A stretch of DNA of 57,566 bases. It comes from Pleurotus djamor (taxonomy: Eukaryota > Basidiomycota > Agaricomycetes > Agaricales > Pleurotaceae). The notes under the pieces were generated by a model, which was not told the DNA's origin, did not search any database, and worked only from the letters and a program-made list of their open reading frames with translations. Positions within the stretch are counted from its first letter, which is position 1. Each line of letters begins with the position of its first letter. Position numbers and translations under genes: made by a program. The stretch covers positions 1-57,566 of the forward strand of contig JAPEVF010000261.1 of assembly GCA_029747585.1 (NCBI GenBank). The letters run 5' to 3'. Shown in pieces: positions 46,709-57,258 of this stretch.

Positions 46709-47537
46709 CAGTGACTCAAAAAAGTTGGGTACTTTTTGGAAGAATGGCTAATAACTTGTCAAGGACTAATCGTGAGAATTAGCGCTAAGTGTATCGGAGG
46801 TAGCCTAGCATCCTGGCTACCTGGGACTACTTGGGTCTTCAGGTCTAAGTCACTGGTTAATATTCTATTGAATTTACAAAAATATTCATCATTGATCCAG
46901 TTTTTAGATGATGTGAAAACATGGGGATGCACCAGTCATCCATAGGTGCGACGTGACCAGAGCTCAAAACGTTTTGAACCTTGGACTCAGGCGCATGCCC
47001 CGATGACACAAGTCATTCCTTTGACCTTGGAAATTGGAGCTTTCCAATGTATCATCACACATGAACAATACTCTGCTTACCTACGAACTCATGACGATTG
47101 GGGGCTTACATCTTAATCATGCAATGGGCGTTGGGCACCAAGCCCGATCTACCGCAGGTTGGGAGGCGAGGTGCCCGACGCTCCACAAGCTTGTAGATCC
47201 CTTCTACATGCCTTTTTTCGATTTGTATATCCAATGCATCTTCGACAATCCAGTATCAGGTACTGCCATATTGATATGGCCCTCCTCAATGGTTATTCAG
47301 GGCTTCTAAACTCATGCTGAGAAGGAATTGAAGGGGTAACCCCTATGTGTTTTGTGGAGAAAAAAAGTCAGAGAATCAGGTTCCAAAAGGAATAAGAGCT
47401 GGAATTGATGCAAGCTAAGATAATAAGGCATAATCATGGATTTTGTCAAAAAAGAATGCCAGCAAACAAACTGGATCAATGATGAGTATTTTTGTTCCAA
47501 AAAGTACCCAACATTGGGGCGGTTTTTTGAGTCACTG
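46709..47537. mobile_element. 829-bp Tc1/mariner-like non-autonomous element
   Basis: The ends are CAGTGACTCAAAAAA on the left and its complement on the right, each flanked by TA (46707-46708 and 47538-47539), the Tc1/mariner hallmark. GTTGGGTACTTTTTGG is shared next to both ends. A second inverted block (CATCATTGATCCAGT at about 46890 and its complement near 47470) sits further in, offset by about 130 extra bases on the left. No transposase is encoded. Confidence 0.8.
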
Positions 47538-47539
47538 TA

Positions 47540-49868
47540 CTTGTAACACACACTACCATCCATACATCCGCTATGTCAATGCGGTGGACACTGTTGATTA
47601 TCTCGTAAGTCAACCCCATCCCTCTTTTTTTGACTGCCTCGATGACCCTGTCCAGGACAACCTTCACCTCAGGACCACTCTGCGCTGCAACTTCACCCTT
47701 CCTCTACCACCCCCACCACCTGTTTATCAAGTATGTCTTTTTTGTTAAGTTCCATCCTTTTTGACCATTGACTTTTCACAGCAGGAAGCCCAGGTTGCTA
47801 CTCCCTGTCCTTAGAACGGGCCAAGAACGGTGGAAGAGCTCAAGAGGTTGCAATACCTCCAGGTCTGTTTTTTTCCGTGCACCACCGTACTCTCCCATTC
47901 ATCTCCCAAGCAGTGTCTTCATAGCTTGTGCACAGTGGTGGACACGGTTGCCAACTGCCCTGCAAAATGACCCTCCATATATTCAAGTTTTCTTGCTTTC
48001 TTGTTTTGTCTATTTTGAAAATTTTGTATATCTACTGAGTTCTTGGAAATCTGACCATACCCACGCTGTGCACTATAATACATGCCATCACTGTACATAG
48101 AGTGTAACCGTAAATGGACCTAGAAAAGAAACCTGTGTATAGATCATTGTCGCAAGACAAGTTTGATTCTGGGGTACGCCTCAGAATGCCGCCAACAATG
48201 TGGCACACTGTCTTGCTAATCTGACACTGTTGTGCTTGCAAGTGCTTGACGTAGAACAATCTTATGTGGGTAGCGTTCCATATTCCGAGAGGGCTCATAC
48301 CCCACAGCTCTTGGATAGTCGTCTATGTCTTGATCTGAGGGAATGTAGGCAAGATATGTAGTGTCCCAAAGAGCCATATGTGGTAGGTATGACTTGATTA
48401 AAGAGATCAAACTGATTTCTTAGGCATTGTTGTAGAGGAGCACACAGAGGCTGAACATCAGCTGAACATTAGCTGAACACTTGCACAATCAACTGCCCAA
48501 TCACCTGATGCACTGCAGTTCTCTAGCTACAGATCCAATGACAGCACTATCCCCATGACCGCCATCCAGCAAAGATGATTACTGGTAAAGAAATTGGCAA
48601 CATTACTCCTCTCTCAACAGCCAACAGTTGTGCTGTTGGGGTACTTATCACAATTCAACCTCTTATTATCCAGGCAAACTTGGTGAAAAACCAGATGCTC
48701 TGACTTGGAGACATGACATTTATGCTAGAGCTGGTAATTAAAGGTACGCCCAAGTCAATCCCCAAAATTTTCACCCTATATTCCTTAAAGTGCTAGCAAC
48801 CTGTTGCTTCAATTTGTGCTACTATCCTCCTTGAACCATGGGGTAGAGGCTTGTTAACAGGGGCCGCTTTTCGAGCCCACAGTCTTCAATTTGGTCGAGG
48901 ATCTCAATCTTCATATCATCCCATTCTGTGGTCAATGGCAGTGTGACGACATGGGCTTCCTGGTTGCGCTGGCCAACCGCGAGCTTCAGCTGAGTGTAGG
49001 GAGATATCTTCAATGTGTAAAGGATGGTAGGCGGCGTAGCTGATGATGTATGGTGGGCACAACAATAATGTCAAGATAATAAGACCTTACCAGGTTCCTT
49101 CTCGACCCTTGTCAAACCACTCATGCATCTCCTGCACCTTGGCGGCGTATCACAAACTATGACCTCCACTGGTACAGGTATGTGAACCATCAATAAGGTG
49201 GCTGTTGAGAGTGTACATACGGGCACGGGTGGCAGCCCTAATAACATCTTGCATAAATCAACGGCAGATTGGAGAGCAGAGAAAGTGTATTTTGGTCAGA
49301 GACACAGTCTAGCTCTGAGAAGCTTAATTGAGAGCTCACAACAAGGCATCAAATCGGAATGACCCCCAAACAAAGATGCAAACATTAAGCGACCAGCTCT
49401 AGCTTGGGGTCTAAGAGCCTTTCAGCTCTATCTCAAACCAACCAGACACAGATGGGGAAAGAGATGCATCAAACATGGGGTCCTTCAAATCAAAGCTGCA
49501 CATTCTTGTCCTCAGTCGCATAAAGCTATTAGGATGGTTTTGAAATGAGAGAGCGGGTAAACGTCCAAACTTCAAGTGTAAGGGCAACTCTGAGATGGGC
49601 TCAGGGGAGCTCCTAGGTGGAGGAAATCCAAAGTGTATTAGTAACGAATGGAATAGGTAACTACCTACTCACCTAGGTGGAGGGAATCCAAAGAGAAAAG
49701 GCTAAGGATTCCCCTCCACCAAACACAGCTCTATATACTAACTATCAATGCTAGGTTTTGGTACACTTTGTATGCTTTTTCAATTTCTCCCATTTCAGCC
49801 AGTCTTACTAGAAGACAGTTACTGTAAGCCTCTCTTAGCTTAGAGTAAGTTCAAGCAAGGAGAATAAA
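47540..49868. other. transposon-rich intergenic DNA, no gene recognised
   Basis: One exon-like piece, YIRYVNAVDTVDYLVSQPHP and following prolines (about 47567-47730, plus), ends at a GTATGT donor and may join a short segment at 47783. The family is unknown. A small threefold GCTGAACAT repeat lies near 48450. Otherwise nothing is supported. Confidence 0.35.
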
Positions 49869-50015
49869 AATAATACTGGATATACCCATATATATAGAGG
49901 CTAATAGTGGATGGGCATACCCAAGTCTTACTAGCTTATGCCTTGGGTATGCCCAGTGAACAATTATACCTTAGGTGTAATATGCTCTGGGTCTACCAAA
50001 AGGCTACCCTATTTG
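49869..50015 (-). repeat. second copy of the core of the GGGTATACCC element
   Basis: The reverse complement closely matches 46001-46146 of the 783-bp element (CTATTAGCCTCT, AGCATATTACACCTAAGGTA, CACTGGGCATACCCA) with scattered differences. It lacks the long terminal repeats. Confidence 0.8.
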
Positions 50016-50296
50016 GATTTGGAAATCTCAAGGAACGCAACTCACGATCCAAAGACAATGGCGAGTGGACAAGTATTCACTGCGATTTCTATAATCAATA
50101 CAGTACACATGTGCGTAACAGTCCCATTGTTATCTTGAAAATTCCTCATGGATGGAACATAGGGATCTGATGCACCTACGGACATCCACCCATCGCTCCT
50201 CACAAAAGAGGGGAAAAAAGAGCTCAACTGTCGCTTTTTCTTCCGTGGCTTTCTGCTGATATCAAATTGTTTCTAAAGGTGTACTAAGACCTGCAG

Positions 50297-50779
50297 GAAC
50301 TGTTCCAAGATGTTTTTGAATCACTGCGATCTCAGGTAATGGTTTTCATCTTGGAAACGACCTCAGTTATTAACATATGGCACTAGCTTGAATCCTTGCT
50401 ACCCAAGGAATACAAGATTGAACAATCATTTGCTAACGTTTTTCCTGGTGCCGACGTTTCTCCCATTTTTCCGTTCAGTGGTATTGTAATCAACCTGAAC
50501 GTGCAAACACTCATCCACAGAGACTCAGAAGATGTAATCCTCACCTTGGTTCTGGCGATCAGTGACTTTGTCAATGGGGATCTCTGTTTCAGTGACGCTG
50601 GTCTTTGTATTGAACTCCAAAATGGGGAGTGGGTAGTATTCGATTCAAGAAGAACGGCCCACTTCAACATGCCGTACGTTGGTAGAAGAGCATCATTCGT
50701 TCTCCATTCTGACAGAGCGGGTGAACTCTGGGTAAAAAACAAGAACGGTTGGAGGGAGTACAACAATTTTCTAGCTTGA
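50297..50779 (+). CDS. 2OG-Fe(II) dioxygenase, TET/JBP-like, C-terminal part
   Basis: A short exon ending ELFQDVFESLRSQ (to 50335) splices over a 51-nt intron (50336-50386) into LESLLPKEYKIEQSFANVFP. The core reads PFSGIVINLNVQTLIHRDSE, with the HxD iron-binding pair in HRD, GDLCFSDAGLCIELQNGEWV, the distal iron histidine in RRTAHFN, and RRASFVLHSDRAG with the arginine expected to bind 2-oxoglutarate. It ends VKNKNGWREYNNFLA and TGA. Such proteins oxidise a substrate using Fe(II) and 2-oxoglutarate; TET/JBP members act on thymine or 5-methylcytosine in DNA. Whether this one belongs to TET/JBP or to a related mushroom family is uncertain. The upstream part is missing or unrecognised, so it may be a remnant. 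Confidence 0.65.
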
Positions 50780-50975
50780 TTCGTCTTTCTGTATTTATCT
50801 TTACTTTCTGTAGCTGTAGAATTTGGGGAATCCATGTGATAACTTATGATATATATTGTTACTCGGTTTCGATTTTGTCTACCCCATTCAGATTGGGCAA
50901 TATTTAAGTTTCCTCCGTCTGCTCCTTTCCTCCATCTACCATCCATCCTTCCGAGTACCTTCCACATCTAATACC

Positions 50976-53308
50976 ATGGCTCCAAGGAATTCAGCGGAAC
51001 CACTCAATGTCGTACACGGTCCTCTAGCAGGCCAGCCTCATACTCCGATATCAGTGAGGACCAGGTGAGTCCTCGGTTTAACCATTCAATGTAGTGAGTC
51101 GTCTTCTGATATTCATGGCATGAAACAGACAGGTAAAACTCAAACGCGAGGGCAACGAAAGCAACCTCATGACGAGGTTACTGAGGACGAAGTAAGTCAT
51201 GCACCATTTGCTGTGGGATTAATTAATTACAAGTGGGTAATGGCCCAAGGCTTATTGAATTGTTTCCTGGGCCACTTTCATAATATATTATGGCCTATTT
51301 CTGCATAATATTATGAGATTTGAGGGGTACTTTCCTTTTTTGGCCACTTTTTTTGNTGCTTTCCGGACACCAAAAAAAATAGGTGATGGGCCACCTCCCA
51401 TGCATAATATATTATGAGATTTTCTTTTTGGCTACCTCCTTTTTGATGGTCTAGGGGCCAAAAATAAAAAAGGGTGATGGGCAACCTCCCATGGATAATA
51501 TATTATTCTAAGATAGGCGTGACCGTGGGAAGATTTTCAAAAGGGAGCGGTCGGTAACCCCTTTTTTGCTGCTACTGACTGCGGGATAATTTTCTTTATT
51601 GACCGTGAGAATTATCTATCGAGTGTGGGAAAATACCTTATTAAAGCGTAAATGGGCCTGGATCTGGGTGGTTTGAATTTACAGGGTCATAACTTACTGT
51701 GAGAACTTTCTTAAAAGTGTAATGAAATGCAACCGCTACCGCTCAGAAGCGTGAGAAAATTTGACTGACTGTGAGAATATTTGATTGACTGTGGGAAAGT
51801 TCTTGAATTGACCGTGGGACTACTTGATTGACCGTGGGAAAGCAAGAAGCGCCCAAAATGCGCAACAAAAGCCTTGCCTTCAATCCCGAACCTTCTCTAC
51901 AATCCATATTGACCATTTCCAACCATTTAACCTATACCAATGCCAAATTACTGATTAAAACTTCATCCATTACATTTGCTTGTGACTGTGGGAAACCATC
52001 TCTTCATGTGGGAACCTTGCACTGACTGTGAGAACCTAGCTTAATTCTAATGAAACTCGAGGAAGGTGATGATGATGAGGCAAATCTTGTTCTAGTGAGC
52101 ACTGCGTGGTTGACGGATAACGGATGGAAGGTGAGTCCGTGTCGGCATTTTGACTTTGGTCTGCCCTAATTTCATCTTCAGGATCTCGTTCGTGCGATGT
52201 TCGTGAAGGGGATGGACATACCAAAGACATCAGCCGAGCATTTGCTGCCCTTTCCAGATCGCCTTGATGTATGGCCCATGCGAACCGACAAGCCTGATCA
52301 ACAGTCCATCCGGTTTATGTGGGACGAAGAGTGGTCCCATCCACACAACTACAGTATGATCATAAAGATCAGCGAGGCCATCAAACACCATGGTGCTGAG
52401 CACTCACCCAGAGCCGCCGAAGCCGTTGCGAACATTAAGGAGGGAGACCGGCTTGATGCTGTAAAAAAACAGTTTAAAAGCCTGGTTCAGAAGTGGAAGG
52501 TCAAGCAAGCAAACCTTATCCAACAACCCATCGTGGTTCCTGTCGCCGACGAAGAAGGGGAAGTAGGCGGTGAAGAGGGCGTGCAGAGGGACCCAGCTGA
52601 GAAGAAGGGAATAACACCTTAAATGAGACAATCACGGGCACAAGGAGTAAGTATTGCTGTTTGGAAAATTGACGGTACGACTCATAAATGATGGTACAGA
52701 AACTTGAAGTGTGAATTAGAAAACGTGAACAACTCCCGGATGGGTCCGAGTTCAAAGACTAGAAGTTTGATGCTGCGTTTACTACAACTGCAATGTCCGA
52801 TGACGAAGACGAATACAACGAAAATGGACGGCTCACCTCAAGGTTCATATCACGGCCACCAACATATAGAAGCACCATTGTAAGTCCCACCTTCCTCAAC
52901 CGAAAGCCTGGAGTTTGATATATTTGTTACCAGTTGAAGACACTTTATGCCACAATCAATGTGTGTGTGGATGGCACCATCAAGCGGCAATACGTAGAGC
53001 GCACGTCTGGCCCTCCGAAAGAGATGGGACCACCCAAAACAAAGTTATTGGCCCTTTGCATCCGTTGCTGGATGGTCAGTAAAGACTGGTTGGCCACGGG
53101 TGATAACAACACTTATGATATACCAGGGAGGATTGCGGATAGTGGGAGACTGTGGGGTGACGATAGAGACCCAGAAGAGATTGAGGATGAACACAAAAAG
53201 GCGAAGGAAGAAAAGGAGGAAGCCTATCGGAAGCGACCAAGAGTTGAGAAGGGGGAAGTTGTTGTGTCAAAAAGACAAAAGGGCAAGGGGAGAGCTAGGG
53301 ACACGTAG
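50976..53308 (+). pseudogene. conserved mushroom hypothetical protein, interrupted
   Basis: The ATG at 50976 sits in a perfect ACCATGG context. Exons about 50976-51053 and 51129-51191 give MAPRNSAEPLNVVHG and TGKTQTRGQRKQPHDEVTED, ending at a GTAAGT donor. After about 860 bp of repeat-like DNA the gene resumes at 52050 (KLEEGDDDEANLVLVSTAWL), with a 51-nt intron at 52131-52181, then AMFVKGMDIPKTSAEHLLPF, IRFMWDEEWSHPHNYSMIIK and AVKKQFKSLVQKWK. A later block REQLPDGSEFKD, stop, KFDAAF contains an in-frame TAG near 52758. A final exon from 52935 (LKTLYATINVCVDG, RCWMVSKDWL, IADSGRLWGD) ends at 53308 with a basic tail. I recall similar hypothetical proteins in mushrooms but no function. The TAG and the disrupted middle suggest decay. 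Confidence 0.5.
51192..52049. repeat. repeat-rich insertion within the hypothetical gene
   Basis: CATAATATATTATG-type palindromes recur near 51285, 51405 and 51495, each with ATGGGCCACCTCCCATG-like neighbours. From 51530 onward variants of TTGACTGTGGGAAA recur about eight times. There is one N at 51356. It starts at a GTAAGT donor, so it may be an expanded intron. Confidence 0.55.
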
Positions 53309-53939
53309 GCCATGAGACTCCCGCTGACGGCCCTAGAGTTCATCCTCAAGGTCGTAGTCATCCAGGTTGTCAGGTTCAACCCCGTCCTGGGAATAGAGTT
53401 AGACTGTTTCAACTTTTCTTCTATAAGATGTGCGTACATGATTGAAAGAGACACAAACTGTGAGGTCTCTCTGAATTGACTGTGAGTATACCGGGATCCG
53501 AGCTAATGGAGCATCAATGAGGGATACTGGAATCACCTTGGGGGGGGGGCAGTATTTGTCTTTGTAGGACACATGAATACCCAGGGTTGAAGCCCTATGG
53601 GTCCGTCAGTCACATGGAGCGGATATGGAACCAATAAAGCCTCACATTCGGTCCCACGGGAACACTGGAATGTCATCATCAGCAAACAGGCAGTGGACAA
53701 TAGCGCAAACGTGGGGTGGCTTGAGGCAGCTGGGGATTTGAACAACGAAGAGAGCAATGATTTCAACTGGGATGCAAAGATTTGTATGGTTGATGAGGGC
53801 ATGTGAGTCAGACGTAGTGCGTCAATTGGTGGTACTGCCGTAGCAAATACCGTCTTTGCGTATGTATGGAAGGTGCTGTGCAACGCGATTAGCCACGAAC
53901 GCGCGCCCTGGATGATTAGCAAACTCAGAGACAAGGTAT
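53309..53939. other. no recognised gene
   Basis: Open frames occur on both strands (for example plus 53597-53806, minus 53533-54087) but neither resembles a family I know. A G-run lies at about 53542. Confidence 0.35.
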
Positions 53940-54362
53940 TAGACAGGGGGAGCGGGATTTGAACGGTGTTGGTTGTGAAAGAGGAAAGGATGAATCCGAA
54001 TGAACGACGAACGGCGTTCAGGAACGAAGAGACGGACTTGCGACAGCAACGACTGAGGAGCAGTGTTGTGTCCACAGGCACTCTCATGTCCGGGATTCGG
54101 GATTCGTGAGGACGAAGGAGGAGCGATGGATGAATCCCGCAAGGAAGAGGGAAGAAACATTTATATTCGAACTAAGGAGCAATGGACAAGAATACCTACT
54201 ATATATACTGAGTGCCTCATGTATAGCATGAGGCGCGGCTAAAGTGAACAATGAGACTTTGTACATAAGTGAACACCAAAACATCCGATGAATCCCGGAC
54301 AGGGGCTAGGGGCTAGTCACGTGACCGGGGTTCCCAGAGGGGCAGTCACGCGGAGCGTGACA
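53940..54362 (-). mobile_element. LTR-like block related to the solo LTR at 40 kb
   Basis: On the minus strand it begins TGTCACGCTCC (54362), then CCGGTCACGTGACTAGCCCC, CATTGTTCACTTTAGCC, CCTCATG and an AGTATATATAGTA promoter-like box. This is the same order as in 39802-40236. The inner end is not clear to me, so the left limit is approximate. No adjacent retrotransposon proteins were found. Confidence 0.45.
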
Positions 54363-54497
54363 CAAGGTTCAGTTCTGGCCAAAGGCGTTGGAAATAGGCT
54401 AAGAGAAGGCGGTAGAATTCGCCGGTGTGGGAGAGCGTATGCAGCGAGACTGGATTCTTGGCCAGCCGATGAGGGAGTTTGACATGATCTGAGTCAA

Positions 54498-54800
54498 TTA
54501 GCGCAAGAAACCTTTTTTTTTGACCGTGAAAACCCACGTACCTGTATCGACTTCACCCCGGAAAATGGCCAATTGTGTCATCATGCTGCCTCGGCTCTGG
54601 GCTTCTTTCCGTATGATACGTTCTAATAGGTCTTGCTCCTTTTGGTGCGTATCTGGAGGAAGAGTTAGCAGTAGCTCGTATACAAGATGAGTTTGTGCAG
54701 TAATGGGAGTTACTTTTGTCAACGTGGCAACACGTGTTGTAACACGGCATGGTGGACCATATCCAGCAAGCTGCTGTAAGTGACATTTTACAGCAAGCAT
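54498..54800 (-). CDS. unrecognised open frame, 100 aa
   Basis: It reads TRVATLTKVTPITAQTHLVY, ELLLTLPPDTHQKEQDLLER and SMMTQLAIFRGEVDTG, a plausible helical protein segment ending near a GTACGTG donor-like site. It is possibly one exon of a lost gene. Confidence 0.3.
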   Translation of the reverse strand: MLAVKCHLQQLAGYGPPCRVTTRVATLTKVTPITAQTHLVYELLLTLPPDTHQKEQDLLERIIRKEAQSRGSMMTQLAIFRGEVDTGTWVFTVKKKGFLR

Positions 54801-54889
54801 GTTAGAGAGTTAACATTGTTGTGACAAGGATTGTGTTAACAAAATACAGGTATAGCAAGGGCGGAGTCAACGTAATTGTAGGTAGAATA

Positions 54890-55914
54890 AGTCAGTGTCT
54901 ACTAAGATACAGGTAGGCTACTGGAGTGGTGTAAACAATAATACAGGTAGAATCTTAATTGTTAACAGAAGCATGGGAAGAGTTGAGAATGGCGTGAACA
55001 GATGTACAGCAAGAGAGTCAGGTGTTAACTCAGTTGCACGTAGAATTGAGAATGATGTTAACAATTACACACCAAGAAACCCAGTTGTTAACAGCAACAC
55101 AGGTAGAGTTGTGAAGAGAGTCAACAAGTACATAGCAACATAGGTGATTGTTAACTCAATTGTACGTAGAATCAAGGGGAGAGTCAACAACCGTACAGCA
55201 AGGAATTCAATGGTTGAGAAGAGAGTCAACAATTACGCACCAAGGAAGCCAATTGTTAACTCGATCACAGGTAGAATCAAGGGGAGAGTCAACAATCATA
55301 CAGCAAGGAATTCGATTGTTAACCCAATCGTACATAGGGTTGGGAAGAGAGTCAACGATTACCCACCAAGGAACCCAATTGTTAACTCAATCACACGTAG
55401 AGTTGAGAAGAGAGTCAACAATTACCCATCAAGGAACTCACTTGTTAACTCATTTGCAGGTAGAATCAAGACCAGAGTCAACAATCGTACAGCAAGAAAC
55501 TCAATCGTTAACTCAATCACACGTAGAAATGAGAGTGACGTCAACGATTACACACCAAGGATTTTGATCGTTAACCCAATCGCATGTAGAAATGAGAGTG
55601 ACGTCAACAATTGCACACCAAGGAACCTAATCGTTAACTCTATCGCACGTAGAAATGAGAATAATGTCAACAATCATACAGCAAGAAACTCACTCGTTAA
55701 CTCAATCGCACATAGAATTGAGAAGAGCGTCAATGATTATACACCAAGAAACTCACTTGTTAGCTCGATCACACGTAGAATTGAGAATGACATCAACAAT
55801 TGTACAGCAAGAAACTTGATTGTTAACTCACTCGCACATAGAAATGAAACTCACATCAACGATTACACACCAAGAACCTTAATCAGTATCTTAAGAATCA
55901 TCCAGCAAGACTGA
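54890..55914 (+). repeat. 63-bp tandem repeat, open in one frame
   Basis: About 16 imperfect copies of a 63-bp unit, each with GTCAACAATTACACACCAAG-like and ATTGTTAACTCAATC-like halves. Because 63 is a multiple of three, one frame reads a 21-residue repeat (consensus close to RVNNYTPRNSIVNSITRRIE). From 54895 the frame is broken only by one TAG at 55141; from 55144 it is open for 256 codons to 55914. No signal peptide or partner domain is seen. It may be a minisatellite rather than a gene. Confidence 0.8.
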
Positions 55915-56014
55915 TAGGCACTTAGAACTGTAAGGCAAGACATCAATTCTCAAATCACCCCCTTAGGAGCTCTCCTAATTAATCATCTATAATCCAACGT
56001 TCACACCCATAAAA

Positions 56015-56200
56015 GGGAGGGAGGTAATATCAAAAGCAAGTCCACAAAAGGAAATATCAAAAGCGAGTCCATAAAAGGGAATATCAAAGCGAGTCCATAA
56101 AAGGGAATATCAAAAGCAAGTCCATAAAAGGGAAATATTCAAAGTCTGTACTAAAAGGGAAATATCAAATGCAAGTCCGTAAAAGGGAATATGAAAGGTG
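56015..56200. repeat. tandem repeat of about 26-31 bp
   Basis: Six or so copies of AGTCCATAAAAGGGAATATC with small length differences (AAAGCAAG or AAGCGAG joins). It is non-coding and lies between the 63-bp array and the terminal gene. Confidence 0.75.
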
Positions 56201-56247
56201 TAGGGGAAATCAGATGAGAAGGAGAGTGGTAGGAAAGGAGGAGACAT

Positions 56248-57258
56248 CTACTTGCGAACACGCTGGGAGCTGGGGCGCTGGGACCTAGCTGCCGTCGCCA
56301 CAGGATCAGGCTTGGGGAGGAGAAGAAGTTCAGCCATCACCCAGTTTACATCGTTGATCAAGGAATCGAAGTCGGTACGTTGGAGAGACTTCGGCGAGGC
56401 ATCCATCCACCAGGCAAGGCAGACAAGGACACCATACATCCCATTGACAGAGCCCTTGAAGAGCTCGCCCCACTCTTCCTCAGGGATATTGTCATTCCGG
56501 AGGAGTTGTTGAGCATTGCGGAGGGTAGCGTCGAACTTATTGGAGCGGCGGGAATCGGGTTGGAGGTAGTACCACCAGTCAAAGAGGTCGGAGCAATGGG
56601 TGTTGAAGAGGGAGGGATTGATAGCGGTGTGCTTCTCGGGCTTTTGTTTGTTTGAAATCCAATTCGTCAGCGCAACAGGGTGACCTGTCGGAGAGAACTA
56701 TGACTGAATGTTAGCACAGAGTTTGATGCATGAGAGACTGAGAACGTAGCTTGCCTGGAGCATGTCCTTCCACAGCTCGTGCCCCTTGAATGTCCGCAGG
56801 TAAGCGACGGCACGCGATAACCAGCTCGACTTGTTGACAGCTTCGAGAGCCTCATCCAGAGATATCTCATCGCCATCCTCCTCCTCCTCCTCCTCCTCCT
56901 CCTTATCCTCATCGTCGTCATCCCCCGGAACTTTGCTGCCGCTGTCGTCCTCGCTATCGATGTCCATGTCATCAGGTGAGGGATGGGTACGAGCCAAAAG
57001 CTGAGGGTTGATGGTGGACAGTGGCTCGTGAGAGGATGATGCTGAGGGACGTGATGACGACTTGGTCTTCGACTGAGTGCGAGACGAACCGGCGGGTGGT
57101 TGCGGCTTTGCGTGAGTCTTCTCTTTGGAGCGCGAGGCTTTGGCCTTGGGTGCGGCAGGAGTTTTGGTGGGTTCAGGTGATTGGGGAACTTCGTAGTTGC
57201 GTTGATCCTCTGTTCCCGGAAGGCTTGCATCAGGAAAACCAGAAAATCTGTAAGCCAT
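56248..57258 (-). CDS. conserved mushroom hypothetical protein, 317 aa, GC-AG intron
   Basis: The ATG at 57258-57256 starts MAYRFSGFPDASLPGTEDQR. A Pro/Ser/Lys-rich region and a long acidic run (EEEEEEEE over a TCC microsatellite) precede a folded part: SWLSRAVAYLRTFKGHELWK. The intron at 56754-56698 (57 nt) begins GCAAGC and ends ATAG, a GC-AG intron, and keeps phase. Exon 2 reads TGHPVALTNWISNKQKPEKH, SDLFDWWYYLQPDSRRSNKF, EEEWGELFKGSVNGMYGVLV and CLAWWMDASPKS, with a basic tail and TAG at 56248. I recall WWYYLQP-type proteins as recurrent, often multicopy, in mushrooms, perhaps carried by transposons, but no function is known to me. The gene appears intact. Confidence 0.7.

Noticed and set aside
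55148..55567. Alternative open frame in the 63-bp array
   Set aside because: A second frame is stop-free only for part of the array; the other frame spans it entirely, and both follow from the repeat period.
54890..56200. CRISPR-like regular repeats
   Set aside because: Eukaryotic context; repeats are contiguous tandem units without unique spacers.
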